A stretch of DNA of 64,000 nucleotides, from NCBI GenBank assembly GCA_050084985.1, contig JBITNC010000001.1, positions 211,172,001-211,236,000 on the forward strand, given 5' to 3'. The stretch's first letter is position 1. Each line of letters starts with the position of its first letter. Shown here in pieces: positions 46,430 through 57,751 of the stretch. The notes beneath the pieces were generated by a model. That model had not been told where the DNA came from and did no database searches. It saw only the letters and a program-made list of their open reading frames with translations. Made by a program: the position numbers and the translations under genes. The DNA comes from Nageia nagi. Taxonomy: Eukaryota; Pinophyta.

Positions 46430-48480
46430 ATGGACTACCCCAACCACTACCTGGTCTGCTAGGACTGCTAGGTCATCTCTGCCATCTATCAATATCTCTG
46501 ATGCTCTAACCTGAAGGAGTAGTACCTATAGATCCTGTAGGACTACCCAGATGCTAAGCCTCTCGTAACTCGACTGAATCAATAGCCCCTAAGGGAGATG
46601 CCCAAGGTGTACCACTCCTGCTAGAAAGACCTCAATACCTCTGGGTCCTGTTAGGTGATCCAATTGTGCCCCATACACTACTACCTATCTGATAAGCTAA
46701 GATGTCTATAGGTATATAACTGTCTAGAGGTATAGGATACTGGGCCCCTGGAGTAAAAGCTGGAACACCTATCAGCCATGATTGTACTATGCTACTATAA
46801 AAATCCTATTGTTGATAAATACCATAGTGAGCAACTGAAGGCTCACCCCTAGAAACTGATGCTACATCAAACTGATGAGCCTGAGCTCCCTGTAGGGAAG
46901 AACAGGCCTCATCTCTCTCATGTCTATATCTATCCTACTTAGCTCTGTATCTATACATGCATGAGTGTGCCTATGCTAACTAGTGTCTCAGCTCATAAAT
47001 GTCTCCTAGCAAAGTATCAATGCTAGGTACCTGAGTAGTAGGAACCTCCTTGACTCTGTATGTACCTGCTAGGGTAGCTCTATCCTCACCAACACCTATA
47101 GCCTCCTCCTTAGGAGCCAACTCCTTAAGAGCATCCACCATGACCTCCTCTCCTATAGCCTCAACTCTCGTAGTCTCAGCTCCTGTAGCTGTCACTCCTG
47201 TAGGCTCCTCACCTACCTCTTCCTTTGCTACTGCTGCATCCAACTCATCAGTAACATCAATGCATCAATGTACTCGTTGACCCCCTATACCATCATCTCC
47301 CTCCTCCCACCAGGCTCTGAAAGCCTCAAACACTCCTACATCATCCTCTCTGATGTCATCCTCTAATGGTCTCTCCTCCTGAGCAGGATCAGGTTCTGCA
47401 TAAACTAGTGGCTGTACACCCTCAGTTGGAATAGTACGCTCCCTCTGGTATGACACTGCTAGGGTAGGCACATCCTGAATCAAACCAAACTGACGATGCA
47501 CCCGCTCAAAATGAAAGTACTCTAGAAAATCCACCCTATGACCACTCAGAACATGTGGCTACTGGATGCCAGTAAGCTCAGCTATGAGCTCTCTCCATAT
47601 AGGGTATGAGCAGTAAGGTCTAAATCTCACTTGATTAGGAATCAAGTGACTAAGCATGTGATGGTAATAGCCCACATCTCGATAGACTCCATCTGATGGG
47701 AAAATATAATAGTCCTCATGCCATCTGACTATACCAGCCACATAATCTGAGCAGCTATCAAATCCAGGCATCGTTAATCCTAAAGGATGAGCCATCGCAA
47801 TATGCTTAGAGGCCCATGCCTATAACATAATGGTGACTGATAAAGAGGCTTTATGCCCCTATGAATAGAAGAACAACTCTCTATAAATTTGGGCCAATAA
47901 TCTGGGCACCCAAGCATACATTATGCTGTGTCATATCATATCTGCAATGATAGGCAACAACAACCATGGAAATCTCCCACTGCCAGTATCAGGGAGAGCA
48001 TAGCATTGAACTAACCGCATCAAATATGAAAATTGGATCATCCTCTGCTGATCCTCTAGCCAATACTGATAATATCTGATGCCCCCTAAAATAATCTCAA
48101 AAATAATAGTGTCAACTCGATCAGCTCCATACAAATAAGAAATGGTAGGTAGAGCTCCTGCTCTATCAACTACAGGTAAAATCCTCCATCCATGAATGGG
48201 GAGTCTATATAATCTATGTATATCCTCTACCATAATAGTCATTTCCCCTATCAAAAAATGAAAAGTGCATGTAACTGCATCCCATCTGTCTAATAATGTA
48301 GCTAACAGAGGATAGTCCCAATGAATGCGACCCATGTATGGGCCCACTCCAAAACTAATGGACCTGAAAAAGGCATGATCGGTAGGATCCAAAAAATCTC
48401 TGCCCTCCTATAAAATTGAGGGATATCTACCTCGAGGCTCAAAAACATCTCACACCTGTATGATGTTAAAAGTCAGTTAA
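46430..48480 (-). pseudogene. Antisense plant mobile domain (MAIN-like) gene inside the Tat element
   Basis: The minus strand carries one frame over about 680 codons, broken by stops but without a frameshift that I can find. The open parts at 47931-48392, 47559-47795, 47265-47534 and 46980-47243 are all in the same frame. From the 5' side: GRYPSIL, then DHAFFRSISFG, WDAVTCTFHFLIGEMTIMVE with DIHRLYRLPIHG, a central region with QRMIQFSYLMRLVQCYALPD, WHEDYYIFPSDGVYRDV, and FERVHRQFGLIQDVP. These are features of the plant mobile domain of MAIN/MAIL1-type proteins. A low-complexity, Glu/Ala/Gly/Ser-rich tail follows. Stops near 48411, 48448, 47928, 47883, 47556 and 47262 inactivate it. The original start is not certain. 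Confidence 0.8.
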
Positions 48481-49557
48481 AAAAAATGGCATTTCATAAT
48501 GAAACATCGATGTTTGTAATCCTCTATGCTCAGTCGTCGGCATTTGACCTTCAAACGTCAACGTTTCTATTAGCCGTTTGGCTCAAGTTGGCGACCATGG
48601 TAGAAATAAAAAAAATTGCATAAAAAACACAAATAAAAGCCTATCTATAAGGTTTATCCTATACAAATGATCAAAAAAGTTTTTTAATAACATTCATGGT
48701 TGCAATTTTTAAATTAAATGGGCAAATTGAAAACTATAAACAAAAAATAGAAAAGGAGGTTAGTACAAAACCCTACCTCTTCCCTGATAGGTCGAGAACG
48801 TCCAACAGAATGCCTATGTGGAGGCATAGTGAGTGTGATGGATATCAATGGCTGAAAATCGATGAATTAGTAATGGTAAATAGCCCTGGCAAACAATGAA
48901 AGGGATAGCTAAGAAACATATGAGAAAAGGACAAAAACTTTTCCTTTTTCAAATACTAGCGACTTGAATACGAACGTCGGTGACTGTTAATAAATGCCGA
49001 TGACTTAAAAATGAATGCCGGTGATCAAAAATAAATGCCGATGATTGGAAGTAAAATGTTGCATTTGGAAATAGCCCTAAAAACATTAAGTTTTTCTTGA
49101 AAATAGCCTTAAATGGGTCAAGGAAATCAAATAATGATAAAGTGTGATGCATCTTTGTTACATGAGATCATCTTGAAACCCTATTGTCGGGACAAAAGAC
49201 AACACCATCAAAATTCATATACTAAGGAAGGCTTACATGGTACATGTGCACTTAGACACATAAAATGACATAACAAAAATGTCATGTAGCTGTCACACAA
49301 GCTCAACACATTTTCATACCGAAAATAGTTACTTCTAAGGTATATGCAAACTTGTTTTCAAAATTACATCAAATGTAAAAAGAAAACACATTTTATCATA
49401 ATTTGATAAATCAAAAGTTTGATTTACCTAAGAAATTGAGTCAAAACTTACATTGTAAAAAGGCAACAATAAACATTCGAGCAACAAAGCTTCCCATTCC
49501 ATATTTTTGAAATCATCAATCGCATTTTTCGGTTGATAATTTCAAAAAGGGGCAAAA
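48481..49557 (+). other. 3' non-coding region of Tat element
   Basis: No gene is seen. It contains GCCGATGAC/GCCGGTGAT repeats (about 48955-49045) related to those in the LTRs and leader. An imperfect 14-base stem hairpin (49509-49522 with 49530-49543, loop ATTTTT-like) lies just before the purine tract. The upstream end (48490-48600) contains CpG-rich phrases (GTCGTCGGCATTTG, AACGTCAACG) beside the presumed promoter side of the antisense gene. Confidence 0.6.
49544..49557 (+). other. Polypurine tract of the Tat element
   Basis: AAAAAGGGGCAAAA ends exactly at the 3' LTR start and would prime plus-strand DNA synthesis. One C interrupts the purines. Confidence 0.85.
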
Positions 49558-50403
49558 TGTAGACACTTAAAAATGTCCCTCATTAACTAAATAAACATTA
49601 GAATAATCATAACTCGGTGTGATAACATAAAATAGGTTTAGAAACCCTATTATTGGATAGCTCTCATTGAGTGTATGCAAAATGAATGGTCATATGACCC
49701 CCTTTTAATGAAATTTGACTTTTAGGTGGTTATTTTAATATAGTTAACCAGTCACTGACGTTCCATATCGAACACCGACATTTCTAGGTGATCACCGATG
49801 TTCGATATACAAACATCGATGACTCTGCAATAGTCAAATAAAAATCAAAAAAGGAAGTTGAAGCACTTCATCTTCCATGATGAGGTGGATATAGGAGGTC
49901 AGTTACGACTTACGATGGCTCTTCGCTTCCCCTTTCCATCCTTGAAACGTCTCACTTGGAAATCTATAAATACAAGCTAATACTAAGCAATATTGATGAT
50001 CCAAATTAACCCCAATTGAACCCAATTTTGAAGTAGGGTAATGCTGCCAAAATCTCATAAACTCATTTCTTTTATTGTTTTATGCTAGTTTCATTTTAAT
50101 ACAATGTTACACATAGATGCTTTGATGTTATTGTCTCTTGCATGTGTGTAGGATTTACAGGTTGCTCATATCAAGGGAAGAAGCAAGCAACTCAAAAACA
50201 ATGAAGATTTAATACTCTTTATTTTGGCACATAGCATTTGTAAAAGTCCCTTCTAAGGGCAAATTGTAGTTTGAACTGAGATTGAATATCATTTTGCAAT
50301 TACAACATGTCTATCTATGTTATATAATTTGAGGTTCAATGAAGATTGAAGAATAATTGTATTTTATGTTATTCTACATTCCAGCTCAATTTTCATTGCA
50401 ACA
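49558..50403 (+). repeat. 3' LTR of the Tat gypsy element
   Basis: 846 bp, the same length as the 5' LTR, with the same TGTAGACAC and TTGCAACA ends. No insertion or deletion relative to the 5' LTR was noticed. Confidence 0.95.
49965..49972 (+). promoter_or_regulatory. TATA box in 3' LTR
   Basis: TATAAATA at offset 407, as in the 5' LTR. Confidence 0.55.
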
Positions 50404-50408
50404 CATAT
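50404..50408. repeat. Target site duplication CATAT, right copy
   Basis: Identical to 32606-32610. Confidence 0.92.
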
Positions 50409-51100
50409 AAACACACAAGCTTTAGATTTTGCATCCAACTTTATCCTTTTTTCACCATTCATCCTTTGTTTCATCATTCTCTCAAACCAAGCTTCATATG
50501 GAGTAATTTTATCCATTTTTCTTATAGGATACTTGCTTAAAATATACACAACTATTTTCACTAATTCAACCTAATAAACATTGAACAATTTCTTAATTTG
50601 CATCATGCTTCTTTCCATCTCAACCAATGTCCTATTTTTTTCTTTTTGCTACACCATTTTGTTATGGTGTGTAGGGAGAGGTGAGGTGTCTTCTAATGCC
50701 ATGATCTTTGAAATACTGAAAGAATTCATCACTACAATACTCTCCTCCTCCATCACTTCTCAAACACTTCACATGATAACCACTTTATTTCTTAATAAAA
50801 TTTCTATATTCTTTAAATAGTCAAATAGCTCATCCTTACTTTAAATGAAGTAAGCCTAACATATTCTATTGAAATCATCACTACAAGTGATAAATTAAGA
50901 AGATTTACTAAAACTTTGAGTTTTCATAGGCCCACAAATATTGGTATAGACCAATTGGAGGGGGTGTTTATCTCTCAAAGCTTCCTATTTTAGAAACTTG
51001 CTCCTTTCTTTCTTCTAAGTGCACATCCCTCACACACTTCTTTGCAATTTTCTACTTATGGTAGCCATCTCACCATAGTGGGTAGATTTGCCTTCATTTT
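50409..51100 (-). pseudogene. Copia integrase (upstream half)
   Basis: Integrase of the split copia element. In broken frames the minus strand shows a CEGCALRRKKGASF zinc-domain end (about 51025), SDLCGPMKTQSFSK (about 50930, first Asp region), an SDGGGEY-like site (about 50745) and a trace of SPYTPQQNG (about 50660). The frame 50364-50561 then gives MDKITPYEAWFERM and KSKACVFI. The last residues meet the gypsy insertion at 50403, and the next residues of the same motif are encoded at 32610 on the other side. Frameshifts and stops occur throughout. Confidence 0.85.
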
Positions 51101-51999
51101 CTTGCTTCAATATACACTCATGATAAAATGATCAAATTTATCACAATAATAACATTGCAAATTTCTCTTATATTTACCTCTTCTAGAGTGTCTTCCCCTT
51201 GATGCATATGTTGGTTCATTTTTATAACTTTTTTTTCTTCCTCTACCTCTTCCAAAAGAGCCTCTTCTTCTAACATTATTGGATTTGCCTCTTCCTCTTG
51301 AGTCTCTACCTTTTCCTCTTCCTTATGCTTCATTTTCTTTAGTGGAAAATGCTTGCTCATCACTATTGCTTACTACTGATTTTACTCTTTTTAACATTCT
51401 CCCTTTATGAGATGTAAGAGATCCAATTAAATGATACATTTACATGGTTGAGAGGTATTTTGTATCCTCAAATATGAATGTAGTAGCATCATACATCTTT
51501 GCTAAACTATGTAATACCTTCTTGATGATAACCTCCTTCTCTATCTTCTCTCCTAGAGTGGTCATTTTATTTACTATGACTTTCACTCTCACATAATAAT
51601 CTCTAATAGTATCCTTTTCTTCTTACTTCATATTTTCAAATTCCCTTCTCAATAGTTGGAGCTTCACCTCTATCACCTTCAATCTCCCTTGATAGCCTTC
51701 TCATAATGTTTCCCATGCTTCTTAGGCTAAGACATGTATGTTGAGATTTTTGAAAAAATGATCTTTTCTAGATCTACTTGGATTAAGGAGAGAGCCATGG
51801 ATTTTTTCTTCTCCTTCTCCTTTGCCTCCTTATTTGCATCTGTACTTAAATCACTCTAGTATGTAGGATCACTGTAGCCAACATTTATAATATCCTAGTA
51901 GTATCTTCCCTTCAAGAGATTTTCCATTTATATACTCCAAGACTCATAGTAACTCGCATCAAAATCTAGAATGGGAATTGTATTTTAGTTACTTGCCAT
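51101..51999 (-). pseudogene. Copia gag of the split element
   Basis: Starts at 51999 (MASN), 60 bases inside the 5' LTR. It contains DFDASYYESWS, MENLLKGR and ADANKEAKEKEKKKSMALS near the N-terminus, a charged Glu/Lys-rich section (51118-51363) and a nucleocapsid remnant QCYYCDKFDHF near 51150, which is the first part of a CX2CX4HX4C knuckle whose final Cys is lost. The frame changes at least once between the two ends, and stops are frequent. Its N-terminus closely matches the separate gag piece at 27480-27743. Confidence 0.83.
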
Positions 52000-52047
52000 G
52001 TCTTCTTCTCACTAGACAACTTCTTGAATCCAAACTAATTCAAGGAA

Positions 52048-52059
52048 GATTTGATACCA
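52048..52059 (-). other. Primer binding site of the split copia element
   Basis: The minus strand reads TGGTATCAAATC two bases after the 5' LTR, matching the initiator tRNA-Met site at 10 of 12 positions. Confidence 0.75.
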
Positions 52060-52061
52060 AA

Positions 52062-52499
52062 TGAAATTATTAAGAACAAATAAATAAGTGAATTACTCAA
52101 ACAAATTAATGGAAATACAATACTACAACTTAAATTTAAAATGCATTCATCAATGGAAGCTCAAAGTTCATATAACACCCATGAACTAACATAGATTATT
52201 GAGAATACACTCCAACTATATTTACAACTTGAAATGAGAAAGAAATACATCTAATAGGCCATATGAAACCTTGATGGTTCATTTCACATTCTTCTTACAA
52301 AGAAAAATAATTAAGTAAAAATAAAAAGAGATTTAAAAAAACCTAATACTTAGTACCAACCAATAGGCCAATTAGTTAATTGATAAGTTGATCCTATAAC
52401 CAATTGGTTGATCTCATGTTCGGTCTCTAAGTAATCAATTCTTAAACCATACATGAAAGATAAAATCAATGAGCTTCATTATGAAAATGCATAAATTCA
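52062..52499 (-). repeat. 5' LTR of the split copia element
   Basis: Partner of 27744-28222. The left end is TGAAATTATTAAG beside the primer site. The right end is taken at ATAAATTCA (52499), where similarity stops, but this end is less certain than the left because the partner contains about 35 extra bases. Confidence 0.75.
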
Positions 52500-53757
52500 T
52501 GCAATCACTCAATAGATAATGGAAAGAAAATCATAAAATTGAAGTAGTAAGATAATTAAATTGAATAACTTAATAAACCTATGAGAGAATGATAAAAACA
52601 TATGCACTTATCTATAGGACCATTGAATACCAGTAAAAACCTAATAAGATGCTCCAAAGTGGTCAAAAAGAAAATATGAGCCTCATGTCTCCTTTGTTAG
52701 TCAATGATGATGTTGGGATTCTATGTGAACTAGCACTAATACTAGTAGTATTTTTTCCTAATTTTGCAACCTTTAGATTTGTGAACCAAGTCTTCAATAT
52801 GTGCAATAGAATAGTGATATATAACTCTTAGATGTAACAAATTTTAATCTCGATAAGTGGTGTTGAGAAAAACTAATAAGCTTGTGAGAGATATGCATAA
52901 TATTATTGAGATGAAATTTTTATCGTATTTCCATGCATATAATTTGCAATTTATATGTTTAGTAATATTATTGAATTCACCTTTGCATACTAGCACTAAC
53001 TCTAGTGGTCTAGCCTAGAAAAGATGAGTATTACATAGGAGAAGTAACTTTGGTGGATAATAAGTAATAAAGAAAATATGACATAACATTATATTCATCC
53101 TAGTGTAGTGAGGGTTATATGACATATAGTTTGGCTCAAAAAGGGTGCCAAATTATGTGTCAAAATCTTCAAGTGATTTAATAGTGATCACTCTATTGAA
53201 ATATTTGGTTATTGTATTTGATATGAGTATGTTTTACAGTTGATTGATGAGATTGTAATACTAACATAAATTCATATACTATTTATTAACCAATGAAACA
53301 TCATTTTATGATGATATGAAATTTGAAAGTATAAAACATAAGAACTAGATTAATTTTTTGTAGAATTGAAGATCCAACCTAAATAAAAAAATGATGATCA
53401 TAAAGAAACTATAGTGATGATAAATTTCAACCAAACTAGTAAAGGTGATCATAAAGGTTATGGTTAATAACCCAATCAATAAAGGTAATCATAAAGTATA
53501 TGCATTTTTTATGATAATGAACTATATCATTATAGTTATCCTTTTCCCTAGATACCATCAAGATTATTCATAATTAACTATGTTATTGTGGGTACCCTTT
53601 ACCCTAGATATCGATGGGAATTTATGTGCACACTAGTGATGGTTAGTTATTTCCCAACCAACAAAGGATGCATACATATAATGTTTAAATATAAGAAAAA
53701 ATGAACTTTTATTTCCATTAGATTTTTTATTAACATAAGATTCATAAATGAAAGAAA
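52500..53757. other. Non-coding; short repeats, no gene seen
   Basis: No recognised frame; 52649-52831 is open but has no motif. Between 53440 and 53620 short phrases recur (AAAGGTGATCATAAAG and AAAGGTAATCATAAAG; TTCCCTAGATACC and TACCCTAGATATC). Nothing identifies an element. Confidence 0.5.
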
Positions 53758-54367
53758 TGGTGTAGATTTGCTACAAGAGACCAACAATAGACTCAAGGGG
53801 GTAATTTTAATTTGATAATTCAACAAATAAAAATTACCAAGAATAAAGAATTTTGCCAACAATGTAATTTTATATTATACCAAATCCACACCCCTCCTTC
53901 AAGATGGTTACAATATCTTTATACCCTAATTCCACTTCTAATTCTACCTAATAGGACTTACTAAAAATAGTAAGTTTTTTATTACACCTAAAAATTTAGC
54001 TTGCTATTTTTAGTAAGGATACAAAATAGATCAAATGAGTTCCAAATTAGAATAATGCATCCATTATATAATAATAGAACCATTTCTAAAATACCATCAC
54101 TAAACTAATACTCTTATTAGGAACTATTAAAAAACTAACACTTTCAAAAATTGGGAAATAATTTAGCATGCTAAATTCGAGGTCCAAGATGAAGTATTTA
54201 AGTCTCAAAAAGTGGTACAAAAAATACAAGACTCTCCAAAATATCATTTACATGGTATATAAAATTCAATTCTAAATGAGTTGAAAAAAAATGGGCTCCA
54301 ATGGCACTTGGTTCAAAAGTTACGACCCCAATAAGGTAACTCAAGATTTTAGTCCCGATAAAGTGCA
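53758..54367 (-). repeat. 3' LTR of the 5.8-kb gypsy element
   Basis: Left end TGGTGTAGATTTGC, right end AAAGTGCA. Aligns throughout with 58978-59579, for example CTACAAGAGACCAA and TTTGATAATTCAACAAA. Confidence 0.9.
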
Positions 54368-54380
54368 TCATTCTCCTTTG
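54368..54380 (-). other. Polypurine tract of the 5.8-kb gypsy element
   Basis: The minus strand reads AAAGGAGAATGA directly before the 3' LTR. Confidence 0.6.
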
Positions 54381-54799
54381 GTTGAAGAGAACTTATCTTA
54401 AGCAAGGTTAGTTGATGGAATATCTAGAGCTTCTCACTATCAAAATTCTTAAACTCCCCTTATGAAATCTAACTATTTTTTATTGTAGATAATCCTTCCC
54501 TTTTTACTAAGTACTTTGGATACTGACCATGTCTAGTGGTGATTACCTTCTGATCCAAGATCTATACGATGTGTTCCTTCTTTTTCTTGTAAAGTTGTTG
54601 TTCCTAGTTTACTTTATCTTCTACTTCAACATCATGAATGTATTCATGGAATGTGTATAAATCAAAAACATTGAAAATAGGAAAAATATCTAGGTCTTGG
54701 GCAACTCCACCTTATATGCATTGTCATTTTTCTTCTTTAGAATCTTGTAAGGACCAATCTTCTTCATCTTCAACTTATTGTAGGTGCCTTTAGGAAAAC

Positions 54800-57440
54800 T
54801 TTCTTTATGAAGGTGGATCATCATTTAATCACCTTCCTAGAATATCTTCTCTTTTCTATGCAAATCTATTATTGCTTTATATTTGGCATTATTCTCTTGT
54901 AATCGCAATCAAACCTCCTCCTACAACTATTGTATGTGCTTAGCAAACACCTCAACATCATCACTAACATTTTTTATGAGTGGTAATTTAGCCAATTCTA
55001 GAACATATTTGGGATTTTGATAATAAATAATCTAAAATGGTGACTTCCCTATTGATCAATTAATTAAACTGTTATATGCAAACTCTACTTGTGCTAAGGC
55101 TCTATCCCATTATTTTGGCTTTGCTCTAATTATGCATCATAAGAGATTACCTAAGATATACTTTCCAACCTTTGTTTATTCATTACTTTGTGGGTGATAT
55201 GCACTACTAAATTGTAATAATGTTTCTATCTTCTTCCATAGTGTCCTCCAATAGTGGCTCAAAAACTTGACATCTCAATATGAGGTGATAGATTTTGGGA
55301 CTCCATGCAGCCTTACAATTTCATCAAAGAACAAAATTACAACATTAGTGGAATCTTCAATCTTTTTACATGCAATAAAATGGGCCATATTAAAGAACCT
55401 ATCAACAACAACAAATATGGAATCCTTACCTTGTTAAGTATGTGGTAATCCCAAAACAAAATCCATGCCCAAATCTACCCAAGGTCTGATAGGGATCGAT
55501 AAAGGCATATACAAACTAGTATTTTGGGATTGGCCTTTAGATGTATGACATACCTTGCATTGAATCACAAAATTGGTCACATCCGTCCTTAAATTTGGCT
55601 AAAAATACTTCCCTACAATAAGTGCGAGTATTTTTTCTACTCCAAAGTGCTCAACTAAACCCCCACTTTACAACTCTTGTAGGATATTTTCCCTCATAGA
55701 ACCAACAAGAATACATAACTATGTACCCCTAAATAAATACCCATCATGAATAACATATTTTAAAAAAATAGGGCAACACCCATGGTTGGATTTTTAAACT
55801 ATTGAATAATATGTGTAAAGTCAATGTCATCTTCATACATACATTTGATACTCTCAAACCCAATTACTACATTCTCCATGGTAGTGACCAATAATATTAT
55901 CCTACTTAATGTATCTACAACTTTATTCTACTTTATTGATTTATGTTTTAAAATAAACACATATTATTGAAGGAAGGACACCCACTTTACATACCTACTA
56001 TTCAATTTCTTTTGAGAATTAACATACCTTAATGGTTCATGATAAGTGAAGAGTACAAACTCTTTAGACAACCAATAGTGATTCTAATATCTCAATGCTT
56101 GAATAATAGCATAGAATTCAGCATCATAAGTGGAGTATTTCCTTCTTACCTTATTCATTTTTTCATTGAAAAATGCAATAGGACATCCCTCTTGGCTCAA
56201 TACAGCTCCAATTATAAGGTGAGCAGCATCATAATCAACCTCAAATATTTTCTTGAAGTTAGGTGACACTAAAATAAGTGTTGTTGTGATTTTATTCTTC
56301 AAGATTCAAAACTCTCTTATGATTCCCTTATCCATGATAATTCCCTCCCTTTTGTGCATCATATTATAGGGGCCACAAGGCTACTAAATTTCCTGATGAA
56401 CTTTCTATAAAGGTTTTCTAATCCATGGAAACTCCTAACCTTAATTATTGTTCTTTACTAGGCCATTCAATAATCACTTATACCTTTTATTCTTCCATAT
56501 TGATACCTTATTTAGACTCCACAAATCCCAAAAATAATAAAATCTCTTGAAGAAATATGCATTTCTTCAAGTTGGCATACAATTTCTCCTTCCTTAACAT
56601 ATTTAATACCAACCTCAATTGATACAAGTGATCCATCTCACTCTTACTAAAAACTATGATATCATCAAAATATATGACTATGAACTTACCATTATATTCT
56701 CAAAGTACCCTATTCATTAATCATATAAAGGTACTTGGTGTATTTGATAATCCAAATGGCAACCCATCCATTCATACAACTTGACTCAAGTTTTGAAACC
56801 TATCTTCCACTCATCATCTTCCCTAATATTGATATGGTAGTATCCACTCTAGAGACCAATTTTACTAAAGTAGCTAGCCCCTACCAAGACATCCATCATA
56901 TCATCTACTCAATTTATTGTGAACCTATACCTTATGGTGATCTTATTTATGGCTCTAGTATCTATACACATCTACCTAGAGCCATCTTTCTTAGGAGTTA
57001 AGAGTGTAGGGGTTGCATAAGAACTCATACTTTCTCTAACCAACTATTTATTCATCAATTCATTTACCTATTTACTTAACTAAATATTTTATGTTGGGAT
57101 TATCTAATAGGCTACTTGATTTGAAAGGGTTGATCTTGGAATTAGAACAATATGATGTTGAATATCTCTCTTGGGTGGTAGCCCTATTAGTAGCTCTTTA
57201 GGTATAACATCTAGATACTTCTTCAATAATTTTAAGGCCATATGTGGTATATGAACCTCTTCTATCTCTACTTGTTTTATGGTTAAAGTGTAGCCCCAAC
57301 CAACCTCTCATAGTTCTATGATGAATTCCTTCCCTATCAACAAACTTTGAATTGATACTTCTTCCTTAAGGGGTAAAAGTATTACCTTTACACCCTCCTT
57401 ACAGAATGTGTAGGTATTCTTGCCTCCATCATGGAGAGCC
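54800..57440 (-). pseudogene. Gypsy RT, RNase H and integrase remnant
   Basis: Enzymatic half of the 5.8-kb element. RT begins near 57050 with VRESMSSYATPTLL and then INKITIRYRF (about 56940) and FSKIGLESGYYHI (about 56870). The catalytic YVDD region near 56665 is badly damaged. RNase H is best preserved at 56084-56302: FKKIFEVDYDAAHLIIGAVL, GCPIAFFNEKMN, YSTYDAEFYAII. Integrase traces follow: a HHCC-like region near 55700-55560, a core near 55480 with [16 protein letters not shown] sequence, and an end near 54800. Many stops and frameshifts occur. No chromodomain was recognised, though decay could hide one. Confidence 0.8.
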
Positions 57441-57451
57441 CTCCTATAAAA

Positions 57452-57751
57452 CTACCATGACCTCCCAAGGAATATGTGGCATGCATCCATTGGAATCTCA
57501 TCACACCATATTGTATCTTGATACATATTTCCAATTGAGAAACTTACCAAACACCTCTTATTAATAAGCACCTCATTTTCTTTCTTAATCCATGTAACAT
57601 GATAGGGAGTAGGATGCTTCTCACATTTTAGATTCAATTTCTCAATCATAACCTTAGAGACCAAATTTTCACAACTACCTCCATCTATGATCACGTTACA
57701 TACCTTTGCTTTGGAGGTGCATGTTGTGTGAAAGAATTTGTATGTAACCAT
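57452..57751 (-). pseudogene. Gypsy aspartic protease
   Basis: Open for 99 codons: VCNVIIDGGSCENLVSK holds the active site (D-G-G, where D-S-G is usual), followed by YHVTWIKKENEVLINKRCLV, then FSIGNMYQDTIWCDEIPMDA and CHIFLGRSW, the typical protease end before RT. The best-preserved coding part of the 5.8-kb element. Confidence 0.85.

Larger units (their letters stand above)
32611..50403 (+). mobile_element. 17.8-kb Tat-lineage Ty3/gypsy retrotransposon
   Basis: Two 846-bp LTRs, a perfect CATAT target duplication, a primer site after the left LTR and a purine tract before the right LTR define the element exactly. A second, archaeal-type RNase H between RNase H and integrase places it in the Tat lineage, whose Ogre-type members reach similar sizes. 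Order: leader with repeats (33457-35325), gag-pol (35326-43285), extra sense frame (43397-44560), non-coding region with a 145-bp tandem repeat, an antisense plant mobile domain frame (46430-48480), 3' region, LTR. About 20 stops and one frameshift make gag-pol inactive. LTRs differ at about 3-4 percent, mostly transitions, so the insertion is moderately old. Confidence 0.95.
27744..52499 (-). mobile_element. Ty1/copia element split by two nested insertions
   Basis: A minus-strand copia element whose parts, in transcription order, are: 5' LTR (52062-52499), primer site, gag (51999-51100), integrase (51100-50404), [17.8-kb gypsy insertion], integrase C-terminus and linker (32610-32406), [2.4-kb LTR insertion], linker-RT-RNase H (30014-28230), polypurine tract and 3' LTR (28222-27744). 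Without the inserts it would be roughly 4.6 kb, within the usual copia range. Continuity of the coding trace across both insertion points supports one original element. Its own target duplication cannot be seen because another gag fragment abuts the 3' LTR. Confidence 0.85.

Noticed and set aside
47050-47280. Plus-strand frame of 76 codons rich in Ser, Ala and Thr
   Set aside because: It is the complement of the low-complexity tail of the antisense PMD frame, whose neighbours on the minus strand carry the real domain features.
56735-57001. 88-codon plus-strand frame
   Set aside because: Shadow of the minus-strand gypsy RT, which carries the recognisable motifs over the same bases.
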